Positions 17,185-25,308 of a stretch of 64,000 nt of DNA are shown piece after piece (positions within the stretch are counted from its first letter, which is position 1; every line of letters starts with the position of its first letter). The stretch covers positions 124,001-188,000 of the forward strand of contig NZ_JAHTMR010000012.1 of the NCBI RefSeq assembly GCF_019200975.1, in the 5' to 3' direction. Under the pieces are notes generated by a model. The model made no database searches and had not been told where the DNA came from. It saw only the letters and a program-made list of their open reading frames with translations. This DNA is from Pseudomonas sp. PD9R. Lineage in GTDB: Bacteria > Pseudomonadota > Gammaproteobacteria > Pseudomonadales > Pseudomonadaceae. Made by a program: the position numbers and the translations under genes.

Positions 17185-18549
17185 ATGAATACACAACTCA
17201 AACCCACGCTGGGCACGTTGCACTTGTGGGGTATTGCGGTCGGTCTGGTGATTTCCGGGGAGTATTTCGGCTGGAGTTATGGCTGGGGTGTGGCCGGGAC
17301 ATTGGGCTTTCTGGTGACCTCATTCATGGTCGCGACCATGTACACCTGCTTCATCTTCAGTTTCACCGAATTGACCACCGCGATTCCGCATGCCGGAGGT
17401 CCCTTTGCCTACAGCCGTCGCGCCTTTGGCGAGAAAGGCGGATTGATCGCCGGGCTGGCGACGCTGATCGAGTTCGTGTTCGCCCCGCCGGCCATTGCCC
17501 TGGCTATCGGTGCCTACCTCAATGTGCAATTTCCCGCCCTCGACCCGAAACACGCCGCAGTCGGCGCCTACATCGTGTTCATGGGCCTGAATATCCTCGG
17601 GGTGAAGCTCGCGGCGACGTTCGAACTGGTGGTCTGCATATTGGCGGTCGCTGAGTTGCTGGTGTTCATGGGCGTGGTTGCCCCGGCGTTCAGCTTCAGT
17701 AACTTCGCCCTTAATGGTTGGGCCGGCTCCGACGTATTCGGCGCGCCGGCGATTGCCGGGATGTTTGCGGCGATCCCGTTCGCGATCTGGTTTTTCCTCG
17801 CCATCGAAGGTGCGGCCATGGCCGCCGAAGAAGCCAAGGACCCGAAACGGACGATTCCCAAGGCCTACATCAGCGGCATCCTGACCTTGGTGCTGCTGGC
17901 GATGGGCGTGATGTTCTTCGCCGGTGGCGTAGGTGATTGGCGCACCCTGTCGAACATCAATGACCCGCTGCCGCAGGCGATGAAAACCGTGGTCGGCGAA
18001 AGCTCGGGCTGGCTGCACATGCTGGTGTGGATTGGCTTGTTCGGCCTGGTGGCGAGTTTCCACGGAATCATCCTCGGCTACTCGCGGCAGTTTTTCGCTT
18101 TGGCCCGCGCCGGTTACCTGCCGGCGTCCCTGGCCAAGTTGTCGCGCTTCCAAACACCGCATCGGGCGATCATTGCCGGTGGCGTGATCGGTATTGCGGC
18201 GATCTACAGCGACGGCTTGATCAACCTCGGCGGTATGACGCTCACGGCAGCGATGATCACCATGGCGGTATTCGGTGCCATCGTGATGTACATCATGAGC
18301 ATGCTCAGCCTGTTCAAACTGCGTAAAACCGAACCGAATCTGGAGCGTACCTTCCGCGCCCCGTGCTACCCGCTGGTGCCGTTCATTGCATTGGTGCTCG
18401 CGGTGGTCTGCCTGGTGGCGATGGCGTGGTTCAACACGCTGATCGGCCTCATCTTCCTGGCCTTCATGGCGGTGGGTTTCGTGTACTTCATGCTGACCGG
18501 GCAATTGCGCGCGAATGCACCAGCGGACGCAATGTTGACCGGTCTGTAA
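17185..18549 (+). CDS. eat: Ethanolamine permease, APC superfamily
   Basis: 454 residues with about twelve hydrophobic helices. Characteristic segments are GIAVGLVISGEYFGWSYGW near residues 16-34, PHAGGPFAYSRRAFG (helix 3 region) and AIWFFLAIEGAAMAAEEAKDPKR (about 205-228). These are typical of the ethanolamine permease branch of amino-acid/polyamine transporters. It should import ethanolamine by proton symport for use as a carbon and nitrogen source. AGGGAG lies nine bases before the ATG. The catabolic genes eutBC are not next to it in this window; the gene is flanked by REP elements. Confidence 0.85.
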   Translation: MNTQLKPTLGTLHLWGIAVGLVISGEYFGWSYGWGVAGTLGFLVTSFMVATMYTCFIFSFTELTTAIPHAGGPFAYSRRAFGEKGGLIAGLATLIEFVFAPPAIALAIGAYLNVQFPALDPKHAAVGAYIVFMGLNILGVKLAATFELVVCILAVAELLVFMGVVAPAFSFSNFALNGWAGSDVFGAPAIAGMFAAIPFAIWFFLAIEGAAMAAEEAKDPKRTIPKAYISGILTLVLLAMGVMFFAGGVGDWRTLSNINDPLPQAMKTVVGESSGWLHMLVWIGLFGLVASFHGIILGYSRQFFALARAGYLPASLAKLSRFQTPHRAIIAGGVIGIAAIYSDGLINLGGMTLTAAMITMAVFGAIVMYIMSMLSLFKLRKTEPNLERTFRAPCYPLVPFIALVLAVVCLVAMAWFNTLIGLIFLAFMAVGFVYFMLTGQLRANAPADAMLTGL

Positions 18550-18555
18550 CCCATG

Positions 18556-18640
18556 GAAGGAGCTGTAGAGTGCAACGAGGCTGCGATCTTTTGATCTTGT
18601 TTTATAAGATCAAAAGATCGCAGCCTGCGGCAGCGCCTAC
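18556..18640. repeat. REPIN (type A REP pair)
   Basis: Inverted pair with cores CTGCGATCTTTTGATC and GATCAAAAGATCGCAG separated by an AT-rich turn, directly after the permease stop codon. The left arm is the variant GAGCTGTAGAGTGCAACGAG. Confidence 0.9.
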
Positions 18641-18766
18641 AAGGTTGTGCGGCGCATGGGGTGTATCAGGCATAGAATGGAACCACGGCGAAAGTTAATC
18701 GCTCAAAGTGGTATGCACGCACGGTTGGCGAACCTCGCCAACCAGCCTGCCTTCAAGGAGAGTCCT

Positions 18767-18934
18767 ATGCCCTGGTATGCCTGGTTGATTCTGGTGATAG
18801 CCATCGGCTCTATCGTTGGCGGTTTGATGATGCTTCGCGACACCGCCACTAAGGTCGAGCTGACCGATGAACAACGCAAACGCGTCGACGAACGCAATGC
18901 GGAAATGGACGCCAAGGAAGCGCAGGACCGCTAG
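18767..18934 (+). CDS. DUF2897-type small membrane protein
   Basis: 55 residues starting MPWYAWLILVIAIGSIVGGL. One membrane helix (about 5-22) is followed by a charged cytoplasmic tail (ELTDEQRKRVDERNAEMDAK) likely to form a helix. This is the pattern of the DUF2897 family of gamma-proteobacteria; no function is known. AAGGAG seven bases before the ATG fixes the start; the frame is open further upstream but has no ribosome site. It sits between two REP pairs. Confidence 0.8.
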   Translation: MPWYAWLILVIAIGSIVGGLMMLRDTATKVELTDEQRKRVDERNAEMDAKEAQDR

Positions 18935-18946
18935 ATGACTAAAGTT

Positions 18947-19027
18947 CAAAAGATCGCAGCCATCGGCAGCTCCGACAGGGTGAACACAAATCCCGTGTAG
19001 GAGTTGCCGAAGGCTGCGATCTTTTGG
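18947..19027. repeat. REPIN (type A REP pair, partly degraded)
   Basis: Inverted type A copies, CAAAAGATCGCAGCCATCGG and its partner ending GGCTGCGATCTTTTGG. It lies between the 3' ends of the convergent DUF2897 and DUF1989 genes. Confidence 0.85.
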
Positions 19028-19029
19028 CT

Positions 19030-19881
19030 TTATTTTTCCCAATCGGCCTTGGGAATGTGCAAGCCGTGCAGCCCCTTATATGCCGCGCGTTCCGGCTGGC
19101 TCCAACCCTGCAGCAGCGTATCCTCCAACCGATAAATCTCCACTCCCAGCGGACGACATACGCTCAGTGGGTCTTGCGCATCTGGCCCCCACATGGCTAG
19201 CGACAGATCACCGCCTGGGCAAGTCGAGAGTGCGCACAGCAGATCAATCTCGGCGAAAAATTCCAGGTAATCGCCCTTCTGTGCCGGACAGGCTTTCATG
19301 AAGTACATGTCGTCGTGGTTGAGGCCCGTGCACTGGAAAATGTTCAGCACGTCATGCACGTCGAACTCAGTGAGGCCGTGAGGGAGAACAGCGCGGGTCA
19401 GATTGGAATGACAGTGATGATGAAAGTCCTCGCCCGTGAGCATTTTGTTCACATAGGGATCGCAGCGCGTGCCAAGCAAATCGTGCAGGCGACCGCCATG
19501 TTCGTCGATCCCGTAACCGGCCAGGCTGTCATCGGTGATGGTCACCAGCGGTCGTAAAAAAGGCAGGTTCGACCAGAGCCGGTCATGGGTGCTGACGTGT
19601 GCACCCTGCAACTGCCGGGTGCGAGAAGCCCACAGGCGCTCGCGCGGATCATTGGCATTCCAGACGTTGAAATCCCCCACCTGCGGCCCAACCGGCGTCG
19701 TCACCCGAAACACATGCCCGGCCGGGACCTTCCAGGCGCGGCCCGTGCGGATCGGAACTTCGAACGATTCAATCAGCGTGCGCCCGTCCTTCGTATCGCG
19801 CACCCGCTCGTAGAAGGCTTTGTCCACCTGCAAGGCCGAGCCTTTGCTGACTTGATAGGCCGCCGGATAGTCTTTGTACAT
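19030..19881 (-). CDS. DUF1989 (urea carboxylase-associated) family protein
   Basis: 283 residues. Central motifs are VPAGHVFRVTTPVGPQVGDFNVWN (about 53-76), STHDRLWSNLPFLRP, NIFQCTGLNHDDMYF and ALSTCPGGDLS, typical of the DUF1989 family encoded beside urea carboxylase or guanidine and amide catabolic genes. The His/Cys-rich stretches suggest a metal-binding cupin-like protein, but the reaction is not established. It lies 15 bases downstream of a GntR regulator on the same strand, so the two are probably one operon and the regulator likely controls it. No urea or allophanate genes are nearby. Confidence 0.8.
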   Translation of the reverse strand: MYKDYPAAYQVSKGSALQVDKAFYERVRDTKDGRTLIESFEVPIRTGRAWKVPAGHVFRVTTPVGPQVGDFNVWNANDPRERLWASRTRQLQGAHVSTHDRLWSNLPFLRPLVTITDDSLAGYGIDEHGGRLHDLLGTRCDPYVNKMLTGEDFHHHCHSNLTRAVLPHGLTEFDVHDVLNIFQCTGLNHDDMYFMKACPAQKGDYLEFFAEIDLLCALSTCPGGDLSLAMWGPDAQDPLSVCRPLGVEIYRLEDTLLQGWSQPERAAYKGLHGLHIPKADWEK

Positions 19882-19896
19882 GGCACGAATCCTCGA

Positions 19897-20550
19897 TCAG
19901 TGACGGGAAGAAGGGGTAAGCATCTGCAACAGCAGGTGTTCGGAATCGTCGAGATACAGGCTCATCGCGTCCTCGGCCGCGCGCTTGTCGCCCTCGACCA
20001 GCAACTCATGGATCTGCCGGTCGCGAACCAGCCAGGGCGTTTGAAAGCTTGATTCATCGGGAGCGCTGCAAAACACCAGGCGCAGTTGAGCGACGACGTT
20101 AGTGAAAAACTCATCGAACAACGGACTGCGAAGCAGCCCGACGATGTGTTGATGAAATTGCAGGCTGTGGGTGCCGACGGCGCGCCAGTCCTCGCGCTCA
20201 CGGGCCAGTTCGGTGGCCTCCAGGGCTTCAAACATGCGGTCGGACTGATAGTCGCGCAGCGGTCGGCTTGCGCTGATGGCCTGCAGCTCCAGCGTGCGCC
20301 GGACCTTGAACAGATCCCGCACATCCTCGGCGTCCAACCTGCGCACCATCACACCTTTATGACGCACATAGCGGGTCAACCCTTCCTGGCCCAGGCGATG
20401 TAACGCTTCACGGATGGTATTGCGCGAGGCGTTGTAGGCGGACACCAGATCGTTTTCCACCAGCGCCATGCCCGGCAGTAATCGACCGCCGATAATGTCG
20501 GCGCGCAATTCCAATGTGATGTGGTCGGCCAGTGACAGTCCGCTGCTCAT
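19897..20550 (-). CDS. GntR-family transcriptional regulator, FCD (FadR) subfamily
   Basis: 217 residues. An N-terminal winged helix (about 8-72; LRADIIGGRLLPGMALVENDL, NTIREALHRLGQEGL) precedes an all-helical FCD effector domain (about 80-215) with conserved His residues in FHQHIVGLL. It is a predicted repressor responding to a small carboxylate or similar ligand. The ATG at 20550 is preferred because AGGAGG lies eight bases upstream; another ATG two codons earlier is too close to it. The operator-like palindrome at 20565-20579 overlaps its leader and suggests autoregulation. It precedes the DUF1989 gene by 15 bases. Confidence 0.88.
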   Translation of the reverse strand: MSSGLSLADHITLELRADIIGGRLLPGMALVENDLVSAYNASRNTIREALHRLGQEGLTRYVRHKGVMVRRLDAEDVRDLFKVRRTLELQAISASRPLRDYQSDRMFEALEATELAREREDWRAVGTHSLQFHQHIVGLLRSPLFDEFFTNVVAQLRLVFCSAPDESSFQTPWLVRDRQIHELLVEGDKRAAEDAMSLYLDDSEHLLLQMLTPSSRH

Positions 20551-20564
20551 ACTCATCGCCTCCT

Positions 20565-20579
20565 GATTGTTCAACAATC
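20565..20579. promoter_or_regulatory. Operator-like palindrome for the GntR regulator
   Basis: GATTGTTCAACAATC is a perfect 7-1-7 inverted repeat. Its centre TTGTTCAACAA fits the TNGTNNNACNA operator pattern of FadR-type GntR regulators exactly. It lies immediately upstream of the ribosome site of the GntR gene. Confidence 0.65.
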
Positions 20580-20726
20580 TTCAGCTGTCTAGTAATCACT
20601 ATTCGTGCCATCACAGGGTGTGCGTTTCTACCAAGTTCGACGCATCTGCATGCTTTTTAGAAGTAGAAGTACAGTCACCATCCCATTTCCATTGGTTAAT
20701 ATGGTGTATTGATGTGGAGATATCAG

Positions 20727-21284
20727 ATGCGTTACTCGCAGGACCATAAAGCCCAGACCCACCAACGCATCATCAAGGAAGCTTCAGTGCGCTTTCGCCG
20801 TGACGGCATCGGCGCGACCGGCCTGCAGCCTTTGATGAAGGCACTGGGCTTGACGCACGGAGGCTTTTATTCTCACTTCAAGTCCAAGGATGAATTGGTG
20901 GAAAAGGCGCTGCAGGCGGCGGGCGGCGAGGTCGATGTCCTGTGCGCCAAACTGTTTGCCGAGGAATGTCCGCTGGAGGCATTCATTGATACTTACTTGT
21001 CTGAATGGCACCAGACTTCGCCCCACGAAGGCTGCCCACTGCCGAGTATGTCATCTGAACTCGGCATGCGCGGCCAACCGAGTCCAACCACCGATGTGAT
21101 TCTCAATGCCCGGCTGCACCAGATTCAGGGCACGCTTGAAGGCGAGCACACCACAGAGCGCAGCATTGTCATCATGTCCACGCTTGTCGGCGCGTTGCTG
21201 CTTTCGCGCAGTGTCGAGAATGCCGAGCTGGCCCAGCAGATTCTCGACATCACCCGCCAGTCGTTAAAACAATCCCGTGCTTAG
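20727..21284 (+). CDS. TetR/AcrR-family transcriptional regulator
   Basis: 185 residues. The N-terminal helix-turn-helix (about 9-55) reads RIIKEASVRFRRDGIGATGLQPLMKALGLTHGGFYSHFKSKDELVEKAL, a textbook TetR head. The C-terminal ligand domain (about 70-185) has no recognised effector class. GGAGA six bases upstream supports the ATG at 20727. It diverges from the GntR gene and converges on the FabF-like gene, overlapping its stop by four bases. The nearby SDR-FabF operon is its most likely target. Confidence 0.88.
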   Translation: MRYSQDHKAQTHQRIIKEASVRFRRDGIGATGLQPLMKALGLTHGGFYSHFKSKDELVEKALQAAGGEVDVLCAKLFAEECPLEAFIDTYLSEWHQTSPHEGCPLPSMSSELGMRGQPSPTTDVILNARLHQIQGTLEGEHTTERSIVIMSTLVGALLLSRSVENAELAQQILDITRQSLKQSRA

Positions 21285-22555
21285 CCAACCCAGCGCTTGA
21301 ACAACACGCTGGCGTTGACCCCGCCAAACCCGAAGCCGTTGGACAACGCATACTCGATGGCCATCGGTCGAGCCTGACCATGGACAATGTCCACCCCTTC
21401 AGCCGTCGGGTCCGGAGTCTCGAAGTTGAGGGTTGCCGGGACGATTTGATCGCGGATCGCCAGCAACGTGAAAATCGCTTCGATCCCGCCCGCCGCACCG
21501 AGCAAATGCCCGGTCGCCGACTTGGTCGATGTCACCGCGATTTTATTATCCGCACCAAACAGCGCCTTGATCGCCGCCAGCTCTCCCAGATCACCAACCG
21601 GCGTTGAGGTCGCGTGCGCATTCAGGTGCTGAACCTGATCCGGCGTGATCCCGGCCTGTGCCAACGCCTGCACCATCGCCCGGCGCGCACCACTGCCATC
21701 CTCGGGGCCGGCGGTCAGGTGATAGGCGTCGGCACTGGTTCCGTAACCCACCAGCTCGGCCAGCGGTTGAGCGCCGCGCGCCAAGGCATGCTCCAGGGAT
21801 TCGATCACCAGCAGACCCGCGCCCTCGCCCATGACAAAGCCATCTCGGCCACTGTCGAACGGCCGCGAGGCGCGTTCCGGAGTGTCGTTGTAGCCACTGG
21901 ACAAGGCGCGTGCCGCTGCAAACCCGGCGAGGCTGACTCGATCAATCGCCGCTTCCGCACCGCCACACACGGCGATGTCTGCCTCCCCGGAACGAATCAA
22001 CCGCGCCGCATCACCAATCGCCTGAACTCCGGCCGCACAGGCTGTTACTGGCGCACCCAATGGCCCTTTGAAACCGTGCTGGATTGACACATGCCCCGCC
22101 GCCAGGTTGACCAGAAACGACGGGATAGTGAACGGCGACAAACGCCGCGGACCACGGCTGTCAGTTGTGCGTACCGCCTCGGCAATCGCGCCGAAACCAC
22201 CGACACCGGAACCGATAATGGTGGCCGTGCGCTCCTGGGCTTCGGCGGTTTGCGCCTGCCAACCGGCCTGCTCGATCGCCTGACGCGCCGCTTCCATGGC
22301 GAACAGAATAAAACGGTCCATCTTTTTCTGCTCTTTGGCCGGCGTCGCCCGATCCGGATCGAAACCGGCTTCGGCATCATCCGCCAGTGTCGGCACCGTT
22401 CCACCAACTTTGGCTGGCAGATCGGCGACGACCTCATCCGGCAATTTGCGCAACCCGGAGCGCCCTGCCAACAGACGCGCCCAGACAGCTTCAACCCCGC
22501 TACCCAGCGGAGACACCAGGCCCATGCCCGTTACAACCACGCGACGATTACTCAT
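21281..22555 (-). CDS. FabF-like beta-ketoacyl-ACP synthase II
   Basis: 424 residues of a condensing enzyme with the complete Cys-His-His triad: C173 in TACAAG, His in NAHATSTPVGD, and His in KSATGHLLGAAGG. The C-terminal GFGFGGVNASV glycine loop is intact. It would extend acyl-ACP with malonyl-ACP. It lies outside the usual fab cluster and pairs with an upstream SDR gene (32-base gap), so it is probably an accessory paralogue rather than the housekeeping enzyme; I therefore give no symbol. Its 3' end overlaps the TetR gene by four bases, tail to tail. Confidence 0.85.
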   Translation of the reverse strand: MSNRRVVVTGMGLVSPLGSGVEAVWARLLAGRSGLRKLPDEVVADLPAKVGGTVPTLADDAEAGFDPDRATPAKEQKKMDRFILFAMEAARQAIEQAGWQAQTAEAQERTATIIGSGVGGFGAIAEAVRTTDSRGPRRLSPFTIPSFLVNLAAGHVSIQHGFKGPLGAPVTACAAGVQAIGDAARLIRSGEADIAVCGGAEAAIDRVSLAGFAAARALSSGYNDTPERASRPFDSGRDGFVMGEGAGLLVIESLEHALARGAQPLAELVGYGTSADAYHLTAGPEDGSGARRAMVQALAQAGITPDQVQHLNAHATSTPVGDLGELAAIKALFGADNKIAVTSTKSATGHLLGAAGGIEAIFTLLAIRDQIVPATLNFETPDPTAEGVDIVHGQARPMAIEYALSNGFGFGGVNASVLFKRWVG

Positions 22556-22587
22556 ACCGCAAATTCCTCATGCCGATGTCTGGCGTT

Positions 22588-23382
22588 TTATTTGTAACGC
22601 GCGGCGGCACTGCTTTTGGAAAGGTTAGGTGCCATCACATGACGCGCTGCAACGAAAGCTTCCCAGTCGGCAGCATTCGGTAACGATGGAATGGTGATCA
22701 ATTCACCTTGATCCAGACCTGACAACGCCGCGTCAACCATCTCACCCGCTTCCATGACCATGTCGGCCGGAATTTGCGAAGCATCGATTCCGGAGCGCTC
22801 CCAGATTTCAGTCCGTGTTACGCCCGGCAAAACAGCCTGGACCTTGACCCCGGTGCCGTCGAGTTCGGCATTCAGTGACTGTGTCAGGCTCAACACGTAA
22901 GCCTTGCTGGCGCTGTAGGTCGCGTTGAAACGCTCGGGAAACAACGCCACGACCGAAGCGATGTTGATAATCGTGCCTCGCCCCGCCTTGGCAAAACTGG
23001 CGGCGGCTGCCGATGCCAAGCGCGTGACCGTGGTGACGTTCAACTGGATCATTCGTTCAAGCTGATCGATATCAGCATTGGCCAATAGACCATCCGCTGC
23101 CACACCGGCGTTGTTCAGCAAAAGACTGATACTCGAATCGCTGCGCAGACGCTGTTCAAGTTTCAGCACGTCATCCTTTTGCGTCAAATCTGCCTTGAGC
23201 ACTTCCACCTGCACACCATACTCGGCGCGGAGCTTGCTCGCCGCCTCATCCAGCCGCTGCTGATCGCGCGCGACCAGCAACAAATCAAAACCACGCGCCG
23301 CCAGACGCTGCGCGTAAACCGCGCCGATACCGGAGGAAGCACCGGTGACGAGGGCCGTACCTTGGGACTGGGTGGAAGTCAT
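22588..23382 (-). CDS. Short-chain dehydrogenase/reductase
   Basis: 264 residues. Rossmann nucleotide site TGASSGIG (14-21), NNAG (about 90-93), a catalytic Ser in INIASVVA, and the YSASK catalytic motif (about 156-160). The charged residues VARDQQRL after beta 2 favour NADP(H). Substrate is unknown; pairing with a FabF-like synthase hints at 3-ketoacyl reduction, but the sequence is closer to general SDRs than to FabG. GGAG lies about ten bases before the ATG. A -10-like TATAAT with an overlapping palindrome lies about 60 bases upstream. Confidence 0.85.
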   Translation of the reverse strand: MTSTQSQGTALVTGASSGIGAVYAQRLAARGFDLLLVARDQQRLDEAASKLRAEYGVQVEVLKADLTQKDDVLKLEQRLRSDSSISLLLNNAGVAADGLLANADIDQLERMIQLNVTTVTRLASAAAASFAKAGRGTIINIASVVALFPERFNATYSASKAYVLSLTQSLNAELDGTGVKVQAVLPGVTRTEIWERSGIDASQIPADMVMEAGEMVDAALSGLDQGELITIPSLPNAADWEAFVAARHVMAPNLSKSSAAARYK

Positions 23383-23443
23383 GACTGTGCTCCTGGGAAT
23401 GCAAAAGTGAGCGCAAAATCAGCGCCTTGACGAAAACCGATTT

Positions 23444-23457
23444 ATTATAGACATAAT
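23444..23457 (-). promoter_or_regulatory. Probable SDR-fabF promoter -10 with overlapping inverted repeat
   Basis: The minus strand reads ATTATGTCTATAAT: a perfect -10 hexamer TATAAT forming the right arm of an ATTAT-N4-ATAAT inverted repeat. No good -35 is seen 17 bases upstream. A palindrome across the -10 is the usual layout for a repressor such as the nearby TetR protein. Confidence 0.45.
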
Positions 23458-23531
23458 CTAAGCAAGATATGATAGTTGTAATTTTTCGAATGCCGACGGA
23501 AGGCAAAAACTTGCAGCGATCGCCAGAATGC

Positions 23532-23555
23532 AAAAAGGCCGGTCAATGACCGGCC
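23532..23555 (-). terminator. Intrinsic terminator of comEA
   Basis: On the minus strand GGCCGGTCATTGACCGGCC forms a stem of eight pairs with a three-base loop and is followed by TTTTT. It starts 22 bases after the comEA stop codon. Confidence 0.9.
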
Positions 23556-23576
23556 CCTTGGCGTTGAATGATTAGC

Positions 23577-23912
23577 TTAGTTCACTTCCAGCTTCTCGCG
23601 GTTGCGATCCAGAATCGCCTTGCCGATGCCCTTCACTTCCAGCAACTCATCGACCGATGTGAATGGCCCGTTGGTTTCACGATAAGCAACAATCGCCTTG
23701 GCTTTGGCTTCACCGACTCCAGCCAGCTCGCGCTGCAGAGTGGGCGCATCGGCCGCGTTGAGATCAATTTTTCCAGTTTGTGCATCGGGAGAAATCTCCA
23801 TCACCACAGGAACATTGCTGGTCTCCGACTTCATAGCCGGAGCCGCAATGGCAGCGAAAGAGGCGCTGGTGAGCAGAGCAAAAACCAAAGAGTGGAAATA
23901 GCCAGTACGCAT
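23577..23912 (-). CDS. ComEA-family helix-hairpin-helix DNA-binding protein
   Basis: 111 residues. A signal peptide (about 1-23, ending AIAA) is followed by a linker and a ComEA-type double helix-hairpin-helix (about 47-110; KIDLNAADAPTLQRELAGVGEAKAKAIVAYRE and VDELLEVKGIGKAIL). In competence systems ComEA binds incoming DNA in the periplasm. In Pseudomonas this gene marks one edge of the O-antigen locus, as seen here. A strong terminator follows it. Any role in DNA uptake is inferred from the family only. Confidence 0.88.
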   Translation of the reverse strand: MRTGYFHSLVFALLTSASFAAIAAPAMKSETSNVPVVMEISPDAQTGKIDLNAADAPTLQRELAGVGEAKAKAIVAYRETNGPFTSVDELLEVKGIGKAILDRNREKLEVN

Positions 23913-24125
23913 TTATGACGCTCCATGACATCGATTGAGGAAGCAGCTTTTCCCAAGCTGCCTCCCAAACTTAGGCGATGTCTGGAGCCTGTCAAAAATG
24001 TGTCCGTTACAGGATGTGAAACAATCAGGGCTCAAGGCGGAGTTGCGGGTGGATCCAGTCAAACAGAATCACCTGTCCCACCCGCTTGATGAACTTAAGC
24101 AGCTAGCCCCACGTCGAGTAAGTGC
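23913..24125. other. Intergenic gap between comEA and the wbpL-like gene
   Basis: 213 bases with no gene recognised. A hairpin GCAGCTT-TTCCC-AAGCTGC at 23943-23961 is visible but has no T-run on either side. In many relatives wbpM occupies this position; I see no remnant of it here. Confidence 0.5.
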
Positions 24126-25154
24126 TCAGCCCCCTATTGCAGGCGCTTCCAGATCGCCGGCTCGGAACTTTATCGCCAATGCGATCAATGGCGCATAAGC
24201 CAAAGCGACGCCCAACAAACCATCCAGGCCAAAATGCGTCACGCAAAGGGCTATCGGCAACAACCAAAAGAGATTGATCACACCGACCGCGAGCGTGATC
24301 GGCAAGTGTTTTCCAAAACGACGTGAAGCAAACTGGTAGGCATGGCTACGATGGGCTTCATAGACTTTGTCGCCTCTCAACAGGCGGCGGAACAACGTGT
24401 AGGTCGCATCGACGATGAATACCCCGAGCAAGATGAGCCAAGCCCAGAGCATCGGTGCACTTGCCCAGGCAGCTTGAAGTGAAAGCCCACCCAATACGAT
24501 GCCAAGAAACCCGCTGCCAGCATCGCCCATGAATATCTTCGCGGGTGGGAAATTCCAATAAAGGAAACCTGCCACGCAAGCTGCAAGCAACAATGGCCCC
24601 CAAATCAAACCGTCCAAACCGGCCAACCAGTAAAGCAGGCTGGCACCCAGGCATGCACATATCGCTTCTACGCTGGCAATGCCATCGATTCCGTCCATGA
24701 AGTTGTAAAGATTCAGCAGCCACACCAAATAGAAAACGCCGACCAGATACCCAAACCAGGAGAGTTCCAGATTGACGCCGAACACAACAATTGGGGGCAA
24801 ACCACCTAACCAGTACAAAACCCAGGCGGCGCCCGAGAAATGTCCAAGCAATCGCCAGCGCGCAGCGATATGCCCGTGATCATCCATAAAGCCGATAAGA
24901 GCAACCAGCGCCCCCGCACCCGCGATTCCAAAAAAATGTGCTGATGAAAGCCGGTCAACTAACCAAAGCATTGCAAGTGCCAACAAGAAAGCTACCACGA
25001 TCGCTACACCGCCGCCTCGCGGGGTGGCAATTGAGTGTGAGCTCCGCTCATTCGGAACATCCATCAGGCTGCGTGACAGTGCATAGCGACGAAGCAATGC
25101 AGTAAAAAATAGAGAAACGCCGGCGATAACCGGTATAAACCACCAGTAACTCAT
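24126..25154 (-). CDS. WbpL-like undecaprenyl-phosphate glycosyl-1-phosphate transferase
   Basis: 342 residues, about ten membrane helices, MraY/WecA superfamily. Cytoplasmic-loop motifs are MDVPNERSSH and TPRGGGVAIV near the N-terminus, NLYNFMDGIDGIA (catalytic Asp pair, about 175-188) and PAKIFMGDAGSGFLG (about 225-240). It should attach a sugar-1-phosphate to undecaprenyl phosphate, the first step of O-antigen assembly; WbpL in P. aeruginosa does this with a GlcNAc/FucNAc-type sugar. The start MSYWWFIP at 25154 matches family length; upstream frame is rejected. It lies 154 bases after rmlA and is the last gene of the locus. Confidence 0.85.
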   Translation of the reverse strand: MSYWWFIPVIAGVSLFFTALLRRYALSRSLMDVPNERSSHSIATPRGGGVAIVVAFLLALAMLWLVDRLSSAHFFGIAGAGALVALIGFMDDHGHIAARWRLLGHFSGAAWVLYWLGGLPPIVVFGVNLELSWFGYLVGVFYLVWLLNLYNFMDGIDGIASVEAICACLGASLLYWLAGLDGLIWGPLLLAACVAGFLYWNFPPAKIFMGDAGSGFLGIVLGGLSLQAAWASAPMLWAWLILLGVFIVDATYTLFRRLLRGDKVYEAHRSHAYQFASRRFGKHLPITLAVGVINLFWLLPIALCVTHFGLDGLLGVALAYAPLIALAIKFRAGDLEAPAIGG

Positions 25155-25308
25155 GCTTTGTGATGTTCCAAAAAGTATTGTGCTGGCGTGCCGCAAAGGC
25201 ACTTTTCCAGCATGACAAAAAGACTTCAGTTTACTGGTCTGGATTTTTGCTGAGATCTCCCTGAAGAGACCGCAGCCGCAGATCAATTGAGAAGCGGCCT
25301 ATCAAATT

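Noticed and set aside
23943..23961. Hairpin GCAGCTT-TTCCC-AAGCTGC considered as the wbpL-like gene terminator
   Set aside because: No T-run on either side and it lies 165 bases after the stop codon; termination cannot be supported.
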